Origin: Candidatus Levyibacteriota bacterium
Lineage (GTDB): Bacteria; Patescibacteriota; Microgenomatia; Levybacterales; GWA1-39-11
DNA length: 9,230 nucleotides
Assembly (NCBI GenBank): GCA_016204525.1
Contig: JACQKO010000012.1
Coordinates: 1-9,230 of the forward strand
Direction of reading: 5' to 3'
The notes beneath the pieces were generated by a model. The model made no database searches. It saw only the letters and a list, made by a program, of their open reading frames with translations, and was not told the origin of the DNA. Shown here in pieces: positions 1-6,779 of the stretch (positions are counted from its first letter, which is position 1; each line of letters starts with the position of its first letter). The translations under genes were made by a program, and so were the position numbers.

Positions 1-22
1 TCTGTCCGGAGATAATTGAATT

Positions 23-61
23 ATTTGTAGTATTTGAGGCATTTGTAGTATTGGTAGTATT
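23..61 (+). repeat. ATTTGTAGTATT direct repeats (18-bp period)
   Basis: ATTTGTAGTATT starts at 23 and at 41, an 18-bp period, followed by the partial copy GGTAGTATT at 53-61. The repeats lie just upstream of the promoter of the pilin-like gene. From memory, such intergenic repeats are common in CPR genomes, but I cannot verify this here. Confidence 0.65.
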
Positions 62-69
62 AAATCCTC

Positions 70-98
70 TTGTTTGAGTTCCCTCACTTTGCTAGGAT
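70..98 (+). promoter_or_regulatory. Extended -10 promoter of the T4SS pilin-like operon
   Basis: A -35-like TTGTTT (70-75) is followed by a 17-nt spacer and a -10 TAGGAT (93-98). The -10 is preceded by TGC (90-92), giving an extended -10. A start about 7 nt after the -10 falls at 105, the A of the first ATG. The transcript is therefore predicted to be leaderless, which fits the absence of a Shine-Dalgarno sequence. Confidence 0.55.
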
Positions 99-104
99 TA
101 AGGT

Positions 105-404
105 ATGCCAAATAACTGTCCGCCGGGTGAGGTTGCGACGGATTTAGGTTGTGTTCCAACAGACCCGATAGGATTTGTAGAAAGATTTTATGCAATAGGC
201 CTTGGGTTTATTGGCATGGTAGGGGTCCTTTTTATAATAGTAGGAGGTTATTATATTATTACTTCCGCAGGCAATCCTGAACGGCTTGCTACGGGTAGAT
301 CTTTTATCTTCTACGCCTTGGCAGGAATAATGCTTGCAGTTCTGGGATTTGTATTTATTCAAATAGTAACAGGCGAGGTTTTGAGGATTCCAGGTTTCGG
401 ATAA
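105..404 (+). CDS. T4SS-type pilin-like small membrane protein (VirB2/TrbC-like)
   Basis: A 99-aa protein with two hydrophobic helices at about residues 28-52 and 66-88, joined by a short polar loop containing GNPER (56-60). The N-terminal segment carries two cysteines (C5, C16) and there is a short C-terminal tail ending in IPGFG. Two helices separated by a polar loop, in about 100 aa, is the layout of VirB2/TrbC-like pilins of type IV secretion systems, and a GNPE-like loop is common in the bacterial T4SS_pilin family. There is no long cleavable signal, so it probably sits in the membrane as a hairpin. The ATG at 105 fits the promoter position for leaderless translation. The next gene, a VirB6/TrbL-like protein, starts 3 nt after the stop, which supports a shared envelope complex. 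Family assignment is moderately sure; whether it forms a filament or a membrane channel component is unknown. Confidence 0.72.
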   Translation: MPNNCPPGEVATDLGCVPTDPIGFVERFYAIGLGFIGMVGVLFIIVGGYYIITSAGNPERLATGRSFIFYALAGIMLAVLGFVFIQIVTGEVLRIPGFG

Positions 405-407
405 AAT

Positions 408-2507
408 ATGAAAAAGTTCCTGCCCATGTTGTTTTCCCCAAAAAGCAAGTTTTTTGGGGCCCCGGTACTTTTCGGAGTTGCCCTTCTGTTCATTTTTTTA
501 TTCTTTAGTTTGTTTTTTACTCCTGCTGTTTCAGCACAGATCCCATCCCCTACTCCCTCAGTCCCTGAAGGAAGCTGGGTAAGCGATTCTGACGTAACAT
601 TTGTTGGGAAAACTGGGGCTCGCTCCGGTCAATTCCTCGATTGGACTCTTCAAAATTATCAATGGCTGACTTTAGTCAATAATCAGAATCCCCTTATTCC
701 CTTTTGGATTACAATTCGAAACATTGTCTATGCGGTAATTGCATTGTTTGTTCTTGCCACGGCATTTATTTTGATTATAACCCGCGGTCAGAGCATTACT
801 GTAATGCGCTTTGTTCCGCGCTTTATATTTATAGTGGTTTTAATAACACTCTCATTTTCCTTAGCTCAGTTCATTTATGTGATAAACGACATTATTCAAG
901 ACTTTTTCCTAAAAATTGACGGGAGGTATATTTCAACGCAAGACCTCCTATATATAGGATTTAATTATGAAACCTTTACTGGCTTTCGAAGAGTAGGACT
1001 TGAGTTCGAGGAATCAGCTTTTGTATCCCTTCTCCTTGTTCGCTTAACTGCGATTACCTATTATGCCATGACAGGGCTGCTCCTGATTAGAAAGATTATA
1101 CTTTGGTTTTTCATCATAATTTCTCCTGTTTTTCCTCTTCTTTTATTTTATAGGCCAATAAGAAATACAGCAAAAATTTGGCTTGGGGAATTTTTTAGAT
1201 GGCTTCTATATGCTCCCCTTTTTGCGATATTTCTTCATGGTTTAGTTATCATGTGGAGAACCGGCATACCTCTTCCATTTGATTTCTCTGGAGTCGCGGC
1301 TGGACAAATTGTATATCCAACAGCAATTAATATTCTTCTTGGAGGGCCGGGACAGGCATTAAGCATTACAAACACGGTGAATTTAAGAGACACGTTTGCT
1401 TTATACGTTGTGGCTCTTCTTATGCTTTGGGTAGTTATTCTTCTTCCCTTTTTACTGCTTAAGATATTCCTTGATTATCTTGCCTCTCTTTCTTTTGACA
1501 ACAATATCTTCCTTAAGCAGTTTATGAATAGAAATCTCGGTTTCTTATCTCCCTCCAAAGGAATTCCGCCCCAGCCTCCTCCGACCCCTCCTTCAATGGT
1601 TGGGCCAACGGGTATGGCAAAGGCCCTTCCGTTCCTTCGAAAAGGTGCGGGAGCGGCAGTTGAGCCGGTGCAATTCCACTCCACGGTTCGCACAAGCGTC
1701 CAGGAAAGCGCCGACATTTTAAGACTTGCGAATCTTTCAATCCCGAGAATGCGCGATATAGCAAGATATGAAGTGTCGTCTCTTTCCCGCGACGCGGCAA
1801 GAAAAGGTGAGATTTCAACTTTCCATAATACATTAACAAAAATTGCCAATCCCGCCAGTGTCTCAACAGTTTCGGAACGCGAGAAGTTTACTACGGTTCG
1901 GGAGAAGCTCGTTGAACAAAAACAGAAAGGAAATCCCATTGCTGCGCAAGTTTTGTCTGCATCTCTACCAAGAACATCCCAGAGTCTTCCAATTGTTAAT
2001 AAAGTACAGCAAGTAAGTCTTGAAGATTATGAAGAGGTTAGAAAATTATGGACCGAGAACTATCAAACCCTTGAAGGGCCGCGCTACTTGTCAGGTAAAG
2101 AGATAGAGAGACAGGAGTGGATTAAGTCTGATATCGACCGAGTAAATCAAGCAATAACATTACTTAATTCACAAGATCCGGCCGCTATCCACGAGGGTAT
2201 GGAAATGGTAGGTAATATTTTACCGTTCTTATTAATTGGAGGATTTTCAAAATCAGAGGTTATAGCCTATCTTAAAGCAAAGATGGAAGCAGGAAAACAA
2301 GTTTTGGCCGATCTTGCTAAAAAAGAAGAAGAGGAGGAGACGCAAGCCCCGCTTAGCGGGACAAAGAAGAAAGAAGAATCTCAGACACTTCAAGCAACAG
2401 TGGAAGAAACACCGTTGAAAAGCGCGGAAGAAGCAGAGAATGAGAAAAAGGTATCGGAGGAACTTTTGGAGCGTAAGGAGGAAGTTAGTAAGGAGAAAGC
2501 AAGTTAA
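408..2507 (+). CDS. Polytopic VirB6/TrbL-like membrane protein with long charged C-terminal tail
   Basis: A 699-aa protein. It begins with a signal-peptide-like segment (KK, hydrophobic core about 20-37, VSA/Q cleavage site after residue 43) followed by a Pro/Ser-rich stretch. Hydrophobic helices lie at about 105-124, 138-159, 205-227, 229-248, 262-283 and 330-351. A Pro-rich hinge follows at about 385-402, then roughly 300 mostly hydrophilic residues ending in a Glu/Lys-rich, probably coiled-coil tail (about 625-699). A multi-helix core plus long soluble tail directly behind a VirB2-like pilin matches the VirB6/TrbL type of inner-membrane T4SS channel protein. This rests on topology and context, not on a catalytic motif. 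The stop of the upstream gene and this ATG read TAA-AAT-ATG, in frame, with no clear Shine-Dalgarno, suggesting translation coupled by reinitiation. A strong hairpin lies at codons 10-18. The product could also be an unrelated CPR-specific polytopic protein. Confidence 0.68.
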   Translation: MKKFLPMLFSPKSKFFGAPVLFGVALLFIFLFFSLFFTPAVSAQIPSPTPSVPEGSWVSDSDVTFVGKTGARSGQFLDWTLQNYQWLTLVNNQNPLIPFWITIRNIVYAVIALFVLATAFILIITRGQSITVMRFVPRFIFIVVLITLSFSLAQFIYVINDIIQDFFLKIDGRYISTQDLLYIGFNYETFTGFRRVGLEFEESAFVSLLLVRLTAITYYAMTGLLLIRKIILWFFIIISPVFPLLLFYRPIRNTAKIWLGEFFRWLLYAPLFAIFLHGLVIMWRTGIPLPFDFSGVAAGQIVYPTAINILLGGPGQALSITNTVNLRDTFALYVVALLMLWVVILLPFLLLKIFLDYLASLSFDNNIFLKQFMNRNLGFLSPSKGIPPQPPPTPPSMVGPTGMAKALPFLRKGAGAAVEPVQFHSTVRTSVQESADILRLANLSIPRMRDIARYEVSSLSRDAARKGEISTFHNTLTKIANPASVSTVSEREKFTTVREKLVEQKQKGNPIAAQVLSASLPRTSQSLPIVNKVQQVSLEDYEEVRKLWTENYQTLEGPRYLSGKEIERQEWIKSDIDRVNQAITLLNSQDPAAIHEGMEMVGNILPFLLIGGFSKSEVIAYLKAKMEAGKQVLADLAKKEEEEETQAPLSGTKKKEESQTLQATVEETPLKSAEEAENEKKVSEELLERKEEVSKEKAS
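436..459 (+). promoter_or_regulatory. Perfect 9-bp inverted repeat at the start of the VirB6-like gene
   Basis: CCCCAAAAA (436-444) and TTTTTGGGG (451-459) form a perfect 9-bp stem with a 6-nt loop (GCAAGT). It starts 28 nt inside the coding sequence. No T-tract follows (the next bases are CCCC), so it is not a classical terminator. It could stabilise the 3' end of the upstream pilin message or dampen translation of this gene. That role is inference. Confidence 0.5.
2348..2360 (+). repeat. CCCGC-TTA-GCGGG hairpin inside coding sequence
   Basis: A 5-bp GC stem with a TTA loop lies within an otherwise A/G-rich stretch that encodes the charged tail of the VirB6-like protein. The local peptide is APLSGT between Glu-rich and Lys-rich runs. 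The same stem arms, CCCGC and GCGGG, recur at 8250-8269 in another gene. This suggests a dispersed palindromic repeat tolerated in a disordered protein region. Confidence 0.45.
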
Positions 2508-2511
2508 TATA

Positions 2512-2520
2512 TGCTAAAAT
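2512..2520 (+). promoter_or_regulatory. Extended -10 promoter before the Clp gene
   Basis: TGCTAAAAT (TGC 2512-2514, TAAAAT 2515-2520) is an extended -10 just after the stop of the VirB6-like gene. No good -35 is visible at the usual distance (GGAGAA at 2492-2497), which is tolerated by extended -10 promoters. Transcription would begin near 2527, leaving about 9 nt before the ATG at 2536 and no Shine-Dalgarno. The clp-protease pair could therefore be expressed apart from the upstream genes. Confidence 0.5.
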
Positions 2521-2535
2521 CTAAATAAACTGTCC

Positions 2536-5100
2536 ATGTTTGGAAATTTGTTTAACACAAAAAGAACAAGTCAAACTGAATCGGATCAAACAAATCCCGT
2601 TTTAACGGAAACAATAAATGTTTTAACCGGCGGTAGCACGTCCCAAGGAGCCGGACCCACATCAAATCCTAAAAACCGCGAAGATGTGACGGTGCTGTCT
2701 CGGCTTGATCCGCGAGCGACAAAAGTTCTTGCCCAAGCACAAGAATTGGCAAAGAAAAATGGGCAAGGTATGGTCGAACCGGAGCACCTACTTTATGGAC
2801 TCTTATATGACAGTGAAGTCTTTAAAGTGTTTGAACAATTTAACGTTGATGTTGTAAAAATATACCAAGAAATTGAGACAAAACAAGAAAAAGGAGATTT
2901 TTCGGGTCAGCCTACATTAAGTGATGGGTCAAAGGAAATTCTAGAAGAAGCTTACGGGACTTCAAAACAGAGAGGGGCAAGTTTTATTAGTCCTGAAGAC
3001 ATTCTGCTTGCAGTTTTTTCGGCAACGGCAACAGCCGAGCTTCTCAAATCTAAAGGTATAGAAAAAGGGGGGGTTGAGGATAAGCTCTCCAAAAGCGTCG
3101 GCTATTCGGTGGCAAAGAAATCTATGATTGACCGCTATAGTATTGATCTTACGGCCGAGGCCGCGGAAGGAAGACTTGATCCGGTAGCCGGACGAGAGAG
3201 AGAGATTGAGAGGCTTATTCATATCTTGCTTCGCAGAACCAAAAATAATCCCATTCTTATTGGAGAAGCAGGGGTAGGAAAAACAGCAGTTGTTGAGGGA
3301 TTAGCGCAAAAAATTGTTGCGGGAGAAGCACCAAAAGAACTTTCCAAAAGAAAAATTATGCAGCTTGATATGGCCTCGCTTATTGCAGGAGCATCTCATC
3401 GTGGGGAATTCGAGGAAAGATTTAAAGCGGTTATCAAAGAAACACAAGCATCTTCTGGACAACTTATCTTATTTATTGACGAGATACATTCAATAATTGG
3501 TGCGGGAGATACAGAAGGATCAATGGATGCTTCAAATATCATAAAGCCGTATCTTGCTCGTGGGCAGATTCAGTTGATCGGAACAACTACTACAGCTGAA
3601 TATAGAAAATACTTTGAAAAAGATAAGGCTTTTGAGAGACGATTTCAGCCAATTCTAGTTGATGAGCCGGGAGAGGAGGCAGCAGTTGAAATGCTTAAGG
3701 TTCTGCAGCCAAAGTATGAGAAGTTTCATAATATTACATTTGATCGCGACGCTCTTGAATCAGCGGTGAAGCTTTCTAAAAAATATGTTGGTGAAAGATT
3801 TCTGCCTGATAAGGCGGTAGATCTACTGGATGAAGCAGCAGCAGAAGTAAAGCTTTTACATTCGGAAGGGAAAAGAGACGGCAATCAAGTTATCAAGCAG
3901 GATATAGAAAAAGTAGTTTCTGCCTGGACCGGAATTCCGGTCACAAAATTGACAGAAGATGAGAGTCAAAAATTAATACATCTTGAAGAGCTTATTCATA
4001 AAAGATTTATTGATCAAGAAGAAGCAGTTGTATCGATTGCCGAAGCGATACGCCGTGGGAGAATAGGCTTATCAGCTGCAGGAAGACCCATTGCCTCATT
4101 TATTTTCTTGGGACCAACCGGTGTTGGAAAAACAGAACTTGCAAAAACAATGGCAGAAATTTTATTTGGAAAAGAAGAGGCAATGGTGAGACTTGATATG
4201 AGTGAATATATGGAAAAACATGAGGTGGCTAAATTAATTGGGGCACCGCCGGGATATGTTGGATATGAAGAGGGTGGACAATTGACGGAAGCAGTTCGCA
4301 CAAAGCCTTACTCAATTGTGCTCTTAGATGAGGTTGAAAAAGCGCATCCTGATGTCTTTAATATTCTTCTGCAGCTTTTAGAAGACGGAAGGTTGACAGA
4401 CAATAAGGGAAATACCGTTTCTTTCAAAAATACTGTTATTATTGCTACATCTAATATTGGAAGTAAAATAATTCAGGAGAAATTAAGCCAAGCGGTTGAA
4501 GGAGGCCAAAACAGGGAAGGTGAATCCGGTAAAAAGTTTGCAGAGATAACAAAAATACTTCTTGATGAATTACATAAGTTCTTTAGGCCCGAACTCTTGA
4601 ATCGTTTTGATGAACTGGTGGTATTTAAGCCATTGAGCCCCGCTGACATGTCGCAAATCGCAAAGCTTAACATTGAGAAGACGAGAAAATTACTAAAGGA
4701 CCAAGGATTTGAGCTTCAAATTTCAAAAGTCGCTTTGGACAATCTCGCAAAAGAAGGCTATGATCCAGTCTATGGAGCAAGGCCGTTGCGACGCTTAATC
4801 CAAACGTCTATTGAAAATCCTATTTCTCTTGAGATAATTTCTCGAAAATTAGTTGCGGGAAACACAATACTAATAGATTTCGATTCAAAAGGTGACAAAT
4901 TTATCTTCACAAAACTTGCTCGACAACCTTCGTCCGCCCCGCAACAAGAGGACAGCGCCGCTCAAGAGCCTGTTTACGGGGCATCAGTAACCCCTTCAGT
5001 TCCCCCAGCGAATGGTCAGGCCCCTGATATGGGCAAAGGTGTTCCTCCCCAAAATCCCGCAACAGGAGTTGACGGGGCTCAGATGCAAAAAGCTGCTTAG
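2536..5100 (+). CDS. clpC: Hsp100/Clp double AAA+ unfoldase, ClpC/ClpB-like
   Basis: An 854-aa Hsp100 ATPase that threads protein substrates through a hexameric pore using ATP. Order: a polar extension (1-55), a Clp N domain with two repeats (about 57-185), AAA1 with Walker A GEAGVGKT (243-250) and Walker B LILFIDE (310-316), AAA2 with Walker A GPTGVGKT (526-533), Walker B VLLDE (595-599), pore loop GYVGYEEGG and arginine finger in LLNRFDE (R690), then a Pro/Gln/Ala-rich tail (about 800-854). Several family features are unusual. Between the end of AAA1 (DEAAAE, from D432) and SAWTGIPV (W464) there are only about 32 residues, so the coiled-coil middle domain of ClpC or ClpB is absent. No IGF/IGL/VGF-like ClpP-docking tripeptide is evident between TSNIG (638-642) and FRPELLNR. 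The usual KYRGEFEER D1 pore loop reads SHRGEFEER (H288). It may therefore act without ClpP, or dock another partner. The gene symbol denotes the nearest family only. The protease gene follows after 3 nt. No CIRCE or CtsR box is seen upstream. Confidence 0.93.
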   Translation: MFGNLFNTKRTSQTESDQTNPVLTETINVLTGGSTSQGAGPTSNPKNREDVTVLSRLDPRATKVLAQAQELAKKNGQGMVEPEHLLYGLLYDSEVFKVFEQFNVDVVKIYQEIETKQEKGDFSGQPTLSDGSKEILEEAYGTSKQRGASFISPEDILLAVFSATATAELLKSKGIEKGGVEDKLSKSVGYSVAKKSMIDRYSIDLTAEAAEGRLDPVAGREREIERLIHILLRRTKNNPILIGEAGVGKTAVVEGLAQKIVAGEAPKELSKRKIMQLDMASLIAGASHRGEFEERFKAVIKETQASSGQLILFIDEIHSIIGAGDTEGSMDASNIIKPYLARGQIQLIGTTTTAEYRKYFEKDKAFERRFQPILVDEPGEEAAVEMLKVLQPKYEKFHNITFDRDALESAVKLSKKYVGERFLPDKAVDLLDEAAAEVKLLHSEGKRDGNQVIKQDIEKVVSAWTGIPVTKLTEDESQKLIHLEELIHKRFIDQEEAVVSIAEAIRRGRIGLSAAGRPIASFIFLGPTGVGKTELAKTMAEILFGKEEAMVRLDMSEYMEKHEVAKLIGAPPGYVGYEEGGQLTEAVRTKPYSIVLLDEVEKAHPDVFNILLQLLEDGRLTDNKGNTVSFKNTVIIATSNIGSKIIQEKLSQAVEGGQNREGESGKKFAEITKILLDELHKFFRPELLNRFDELVVFKPLSPADMSQIAKLNIEKTRKLLKDQGFELQISKVALDNLAKEGYDPVYGARPLRRLIQTSIENPISLEIISRKLVAGNTILIDFDSKGDKFIFTKLARQPSSAPQQEDSAAQEPVYGASVTPSVPPANGQAPDMGKGVPPQNPATGVDGAQMQKAA

Positions 5101-5103
5101 ATT

Positions 5104-6666
5104 ATGGCAAATGATCAAATTGCGCAAGATCAGGAACCAGAATTTTTGCCAATTCAAAATAAGATTTCTCAATTTTTTAAAAACAAATTCATGGTGATCG
5201 CCATGTTTATTTTGGGTATTATTCTTCTTTTCCCAATTGCAATTTTTCTTATGTCTCAACTTTCTGGTCAGGGGCAGGCTCCCGAACAAAATATCCCAAA
5301 AAAAACCTTTGCTCCAACCGCGCCACACAGGACTGATCAATTAATAGTAAAACTAAAAGAATCTTATGCAAGGGGGGAGCTTGAGAGACTTAAGAAAAAG
5401 TTTGACGAATTAGGTGTAGAATCACAAGAAAAACTTGCTGACTCAGACGATCCCAGTCTTAAGAATTATTACATATTAAAATTTAAACCCGGAACAGATA
5501 TTAAAAAGGCTGGACAAGAATTAATAAATCTGGAGGAGCTTGAGGATGCTGAACCGGACTATTATATGTTTACTCAAATAATACCCGCTGACTCCTACTA
5601 TGGTCAGCAATGGGGATTGGATACAATTCGGATGCCTCAAGCATGGGATTTAGCAAAGGGATCGAATTCCGTAACTGTTGCAGTTATTGATACGGGCATT
5701 GATTACAATCATCAGGATTTTTCGGGAAGGAACATCATTAAGGGCCCTGATTTTTCAACAGGGAATTGTTGTCGTGGATCAGTTTGCGATGGGCCTAAGT
5801 CCCGTGATAGTGATCCTGTAGATGACAACGGATACGGAACTCATGTAGCAGGAACAATAGGAGCTATTACTGACAACAATGAGGGAATTTCTGGTGTAAA
5901 CTGGAATGTTACGCTCATGGCTGTTAAGGTAGTTTCTAGTGCAGGATGCGGAGGGACGGAAGATATAGTAGATGGGTTAATATATGCTGTGGATAATGGG
6001 GCAAGAGTTATAAACATGAGTCTTGGGAGTCCTTTTGTCTGCAGTCAGTTATATCAGGATGCAATAAACGCTGCTTATAATAGTGGATCTATAGTTGTAG
6101 CGGCAGCAGGAAATGACAACCGTGATGCTCAAAATTCTTCCCCTGCTTCATGCGATGGAGTTATCACTGTCGGCAATTCGGACCAAAATGATGAGAGAGC
6201 CCCTAATTCTAATTGGGGTCGCCGCGTTGATATTGCAGCGCCGGGGGTAGAAATCTTATCAACTTTTCCTGGGGGAGTCTATGGACATAGAAGCGGGACG
6301 TCGATGGCAGCGCCTCATGTATCTGGAGTTGCAGGATTATTACTTGCAGCAAATCCAGGTCTTCCGCAAGATCAAGTCAAAAGTTGTCTTATAAATAGTG
6401 CAGACCCTATAACAACAGACGAGAATATTGGCCCAAGACTCAATGCTTATCGCGCGTTAACTCTCTGTACAAATACAGCCCCTATTCCTACCGATGCAAA
6501 CGTAACGCCGTCGACAATCATTTTGCCCACCGAGCAGCTAACAAGCGAGCCACTTACTCCGTCCCCTACTCCTGTTAAGACTTATACCTGCAGAGAAGAC
6601 TCAAGAGGCTCAACGGCTCGGTCGGGAAGCATTAAGATAGGGAGCCTTATCTGTGAACCCAAATAA
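5104..6666 (+). CDS. Membrane-anchored subtilisin-like serine protease (S8 family)
   Basis: A 520-aa peptidase S8. Residues 29-50 form a single N-terminal transmembrane helix with a short cytoplasmic tail, so the catalytic part should face outward. Residues about 75-165 look like an inhibitor-type propeptide (QLIVKLK start, AEPDYY end). The catalytic domain follows, with Asp196 in VIDTGID, His247 in GYGTHVAG, oxyanion Asn337 in AAAGND and nucleophile Ser400 in GTSMAAPHVSG: a complete triad. There are ten cysteines (222, 223, 228, 282, 313, 350, 428, 455, 496, 517), consistent with disulfides outside the cytoplasm. A Pro/Thr/Ser-rich linker (about 456-493) leads to a small C-terminal segment with the last two cysteines. 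The gene starts 3 nt after the Clp stop (TAG-ATT-ATG, same frame) with no Shine-Dalgarno, so it is probably coupled to clp. The substrate is unknown; it could mature or turn over surface proteins, including those of the pilin-like system upstream. Confidence 0.92.
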   Translation: MANDQIAQDQEPEFLPIQNKISQFFKNKFMVIAMFILGIILLFPIAIFLMSQLSGQGQAPEQNIPKKTFAPTAPHRTDQLIVKLKESYARGELERLKKKFDELGVESQEKLADSDDPSLKNYYILKFKPGTDIKKAGQELINLEELEDAEPDYYMFTQIIPADSYYGQQWGLDTIRMPQAWDLAKGSNSVTVAVIDTGIDYNHQDFSGRNIIKGPDFSTGNCCRGSVCDGPKSRDSDPVDDNGYGTHVAGTIGAITDNNEGISGVNWNVTLMAVKVVSSAGCGGTEDIVDGLIYAVDNGARVINMSLGSPFVCSQLYQDAINAAYNSGSIVVAAAGNDNRDAQNSSPASCDGVITVGNSDQNDERAPNSNWGRRVDIAAPGVEILSTFPGGVYGHRSGTSMAAPHVSGVAGLLLAANPGLPQDQVKSCLINSADPITTDENIGPRLNAYRALTLCTNTAPIPTDANVTPSTIILPTEQLTSEPLTPSPTPVKTYTCREDSRGSTARSGSIKIGSLICEPK

Positions 6667-6687
6667 GAAGCCTCCTTGGATTTCCAC

Positions 6688-6717
6688 TTGGCAATCAAGC
6701 ATAACTTTTGCTAAAAT
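6688..6717 (+). promoter_or_regulatory. Extended -10 promoter of dnaJ
   Basis: A -35-like TTGGCA (6688-6693), an 18-nt spacer and a -10 TAAAAT (6712-6717) with TGC in front (6709-6711). The TGCTAAAAT string is identical to that before clp. Transcription would start near 6724, giving a 5'UTR of about 56 nt, unlike the very short leaders predicted for the other genes here. No CIRCE (TTAGCACTC/GAGTGCTAA) heat-shock operator is visible. Confidence 0.6.
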
Positions 6718-6729
6718 ACAGTTTAGATG

Positions 6730-6764
6730 TGAGAGGTTAGAGGTGTGTAGTTAGATACTTCTCA
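6730..6764 (+). promoter_or_regulatory. Possible 5'UTR stem-loop upstream of dnaJ
   Basis: TGAGAGGT (6730-6737) can pair with ACTTCTCA (6757-6764) as an 8-bp stem with one G-U pair and a 19-nt purine-rich loop. It lies between the predicted transcription start and the ATG at 6780. The start codon has no Shine-Dalgarno, and the stem ends 15 nt before it. A role as a temperature-sensitive or stability element is only speculation. Confidence 0.3.
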
Positions 6765-6779
6765 TTTCTATTTTAAATT

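Larger units (their letters stand above)
1..104 (+). other. Intergenic leader with short tandem-like AT-rich repeats
   Basis: This stretch upstream of the first gene shows no convincing coding sequence. The 12-mer ATTTGTAGTATT occurs at 23-34 and again at 41-52, and a variant ending in GGTAGTATT runs to 61. The 11-mer TTGGTAGTATT (51-61) recurs in inverted orientation at 9206-9216, again just 5' of a gene start when read in that gene's direction. Positions 70-98 hold a promoter, listed separately. Short frames run off the left edge on both strands, but they mostly translate the repeat and are not called. Confidence 0.6.

Noticed and set aside
1..42. Minus-strand open frame starting MPQILQ and running off the left edge
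   Set aside because: Only 14 codons are visible, they mostly translate the AT-rich repeat, and there is no ribosome binding site. It could be the start of a divergent gene, but nothing here supports it.
1475..1939. 154-aa antisense ORF in the VirB6-like gene
   Set aside because: It is Arg/Ser/Phe-rich shadow translation opposite a well-formed coding sequence, with no promoter, ribosome binding site or recognisable motif.
2511..2528. Five-codon ORF (MLKSK) between the VirB6-like gene and clp
   Set aside because: It overlaps the predicted -10 element TGCTAAAAT and would be upstream of the predicted transcription start. It is too short to support as a gene; only its stop-NNN-ATG placement is noted.
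3927..3942. 16-bp perfect palindrome GACCGGAATTCCGGTC
   Set aside because: It encodes part of the conserved WTGIPV motif of Hsp100 proteins, so coding constraint plus chance explains it.
6636..6651. GATAGG-GAGC-CTTATC hairpin near the end of the protease gene as a terminator
   Set aside because: The stem is short, lies before the stop codon and is not followed by a T-tract.
6667..6779. CIRCE or CtsR heat-shock operator upstream of dnaJ, likewise upstream of clp
   Set aside because: Neither TTAGCACTC/GAGTGCTAA nor GGTCAAA-type direct repeats are present by eye.
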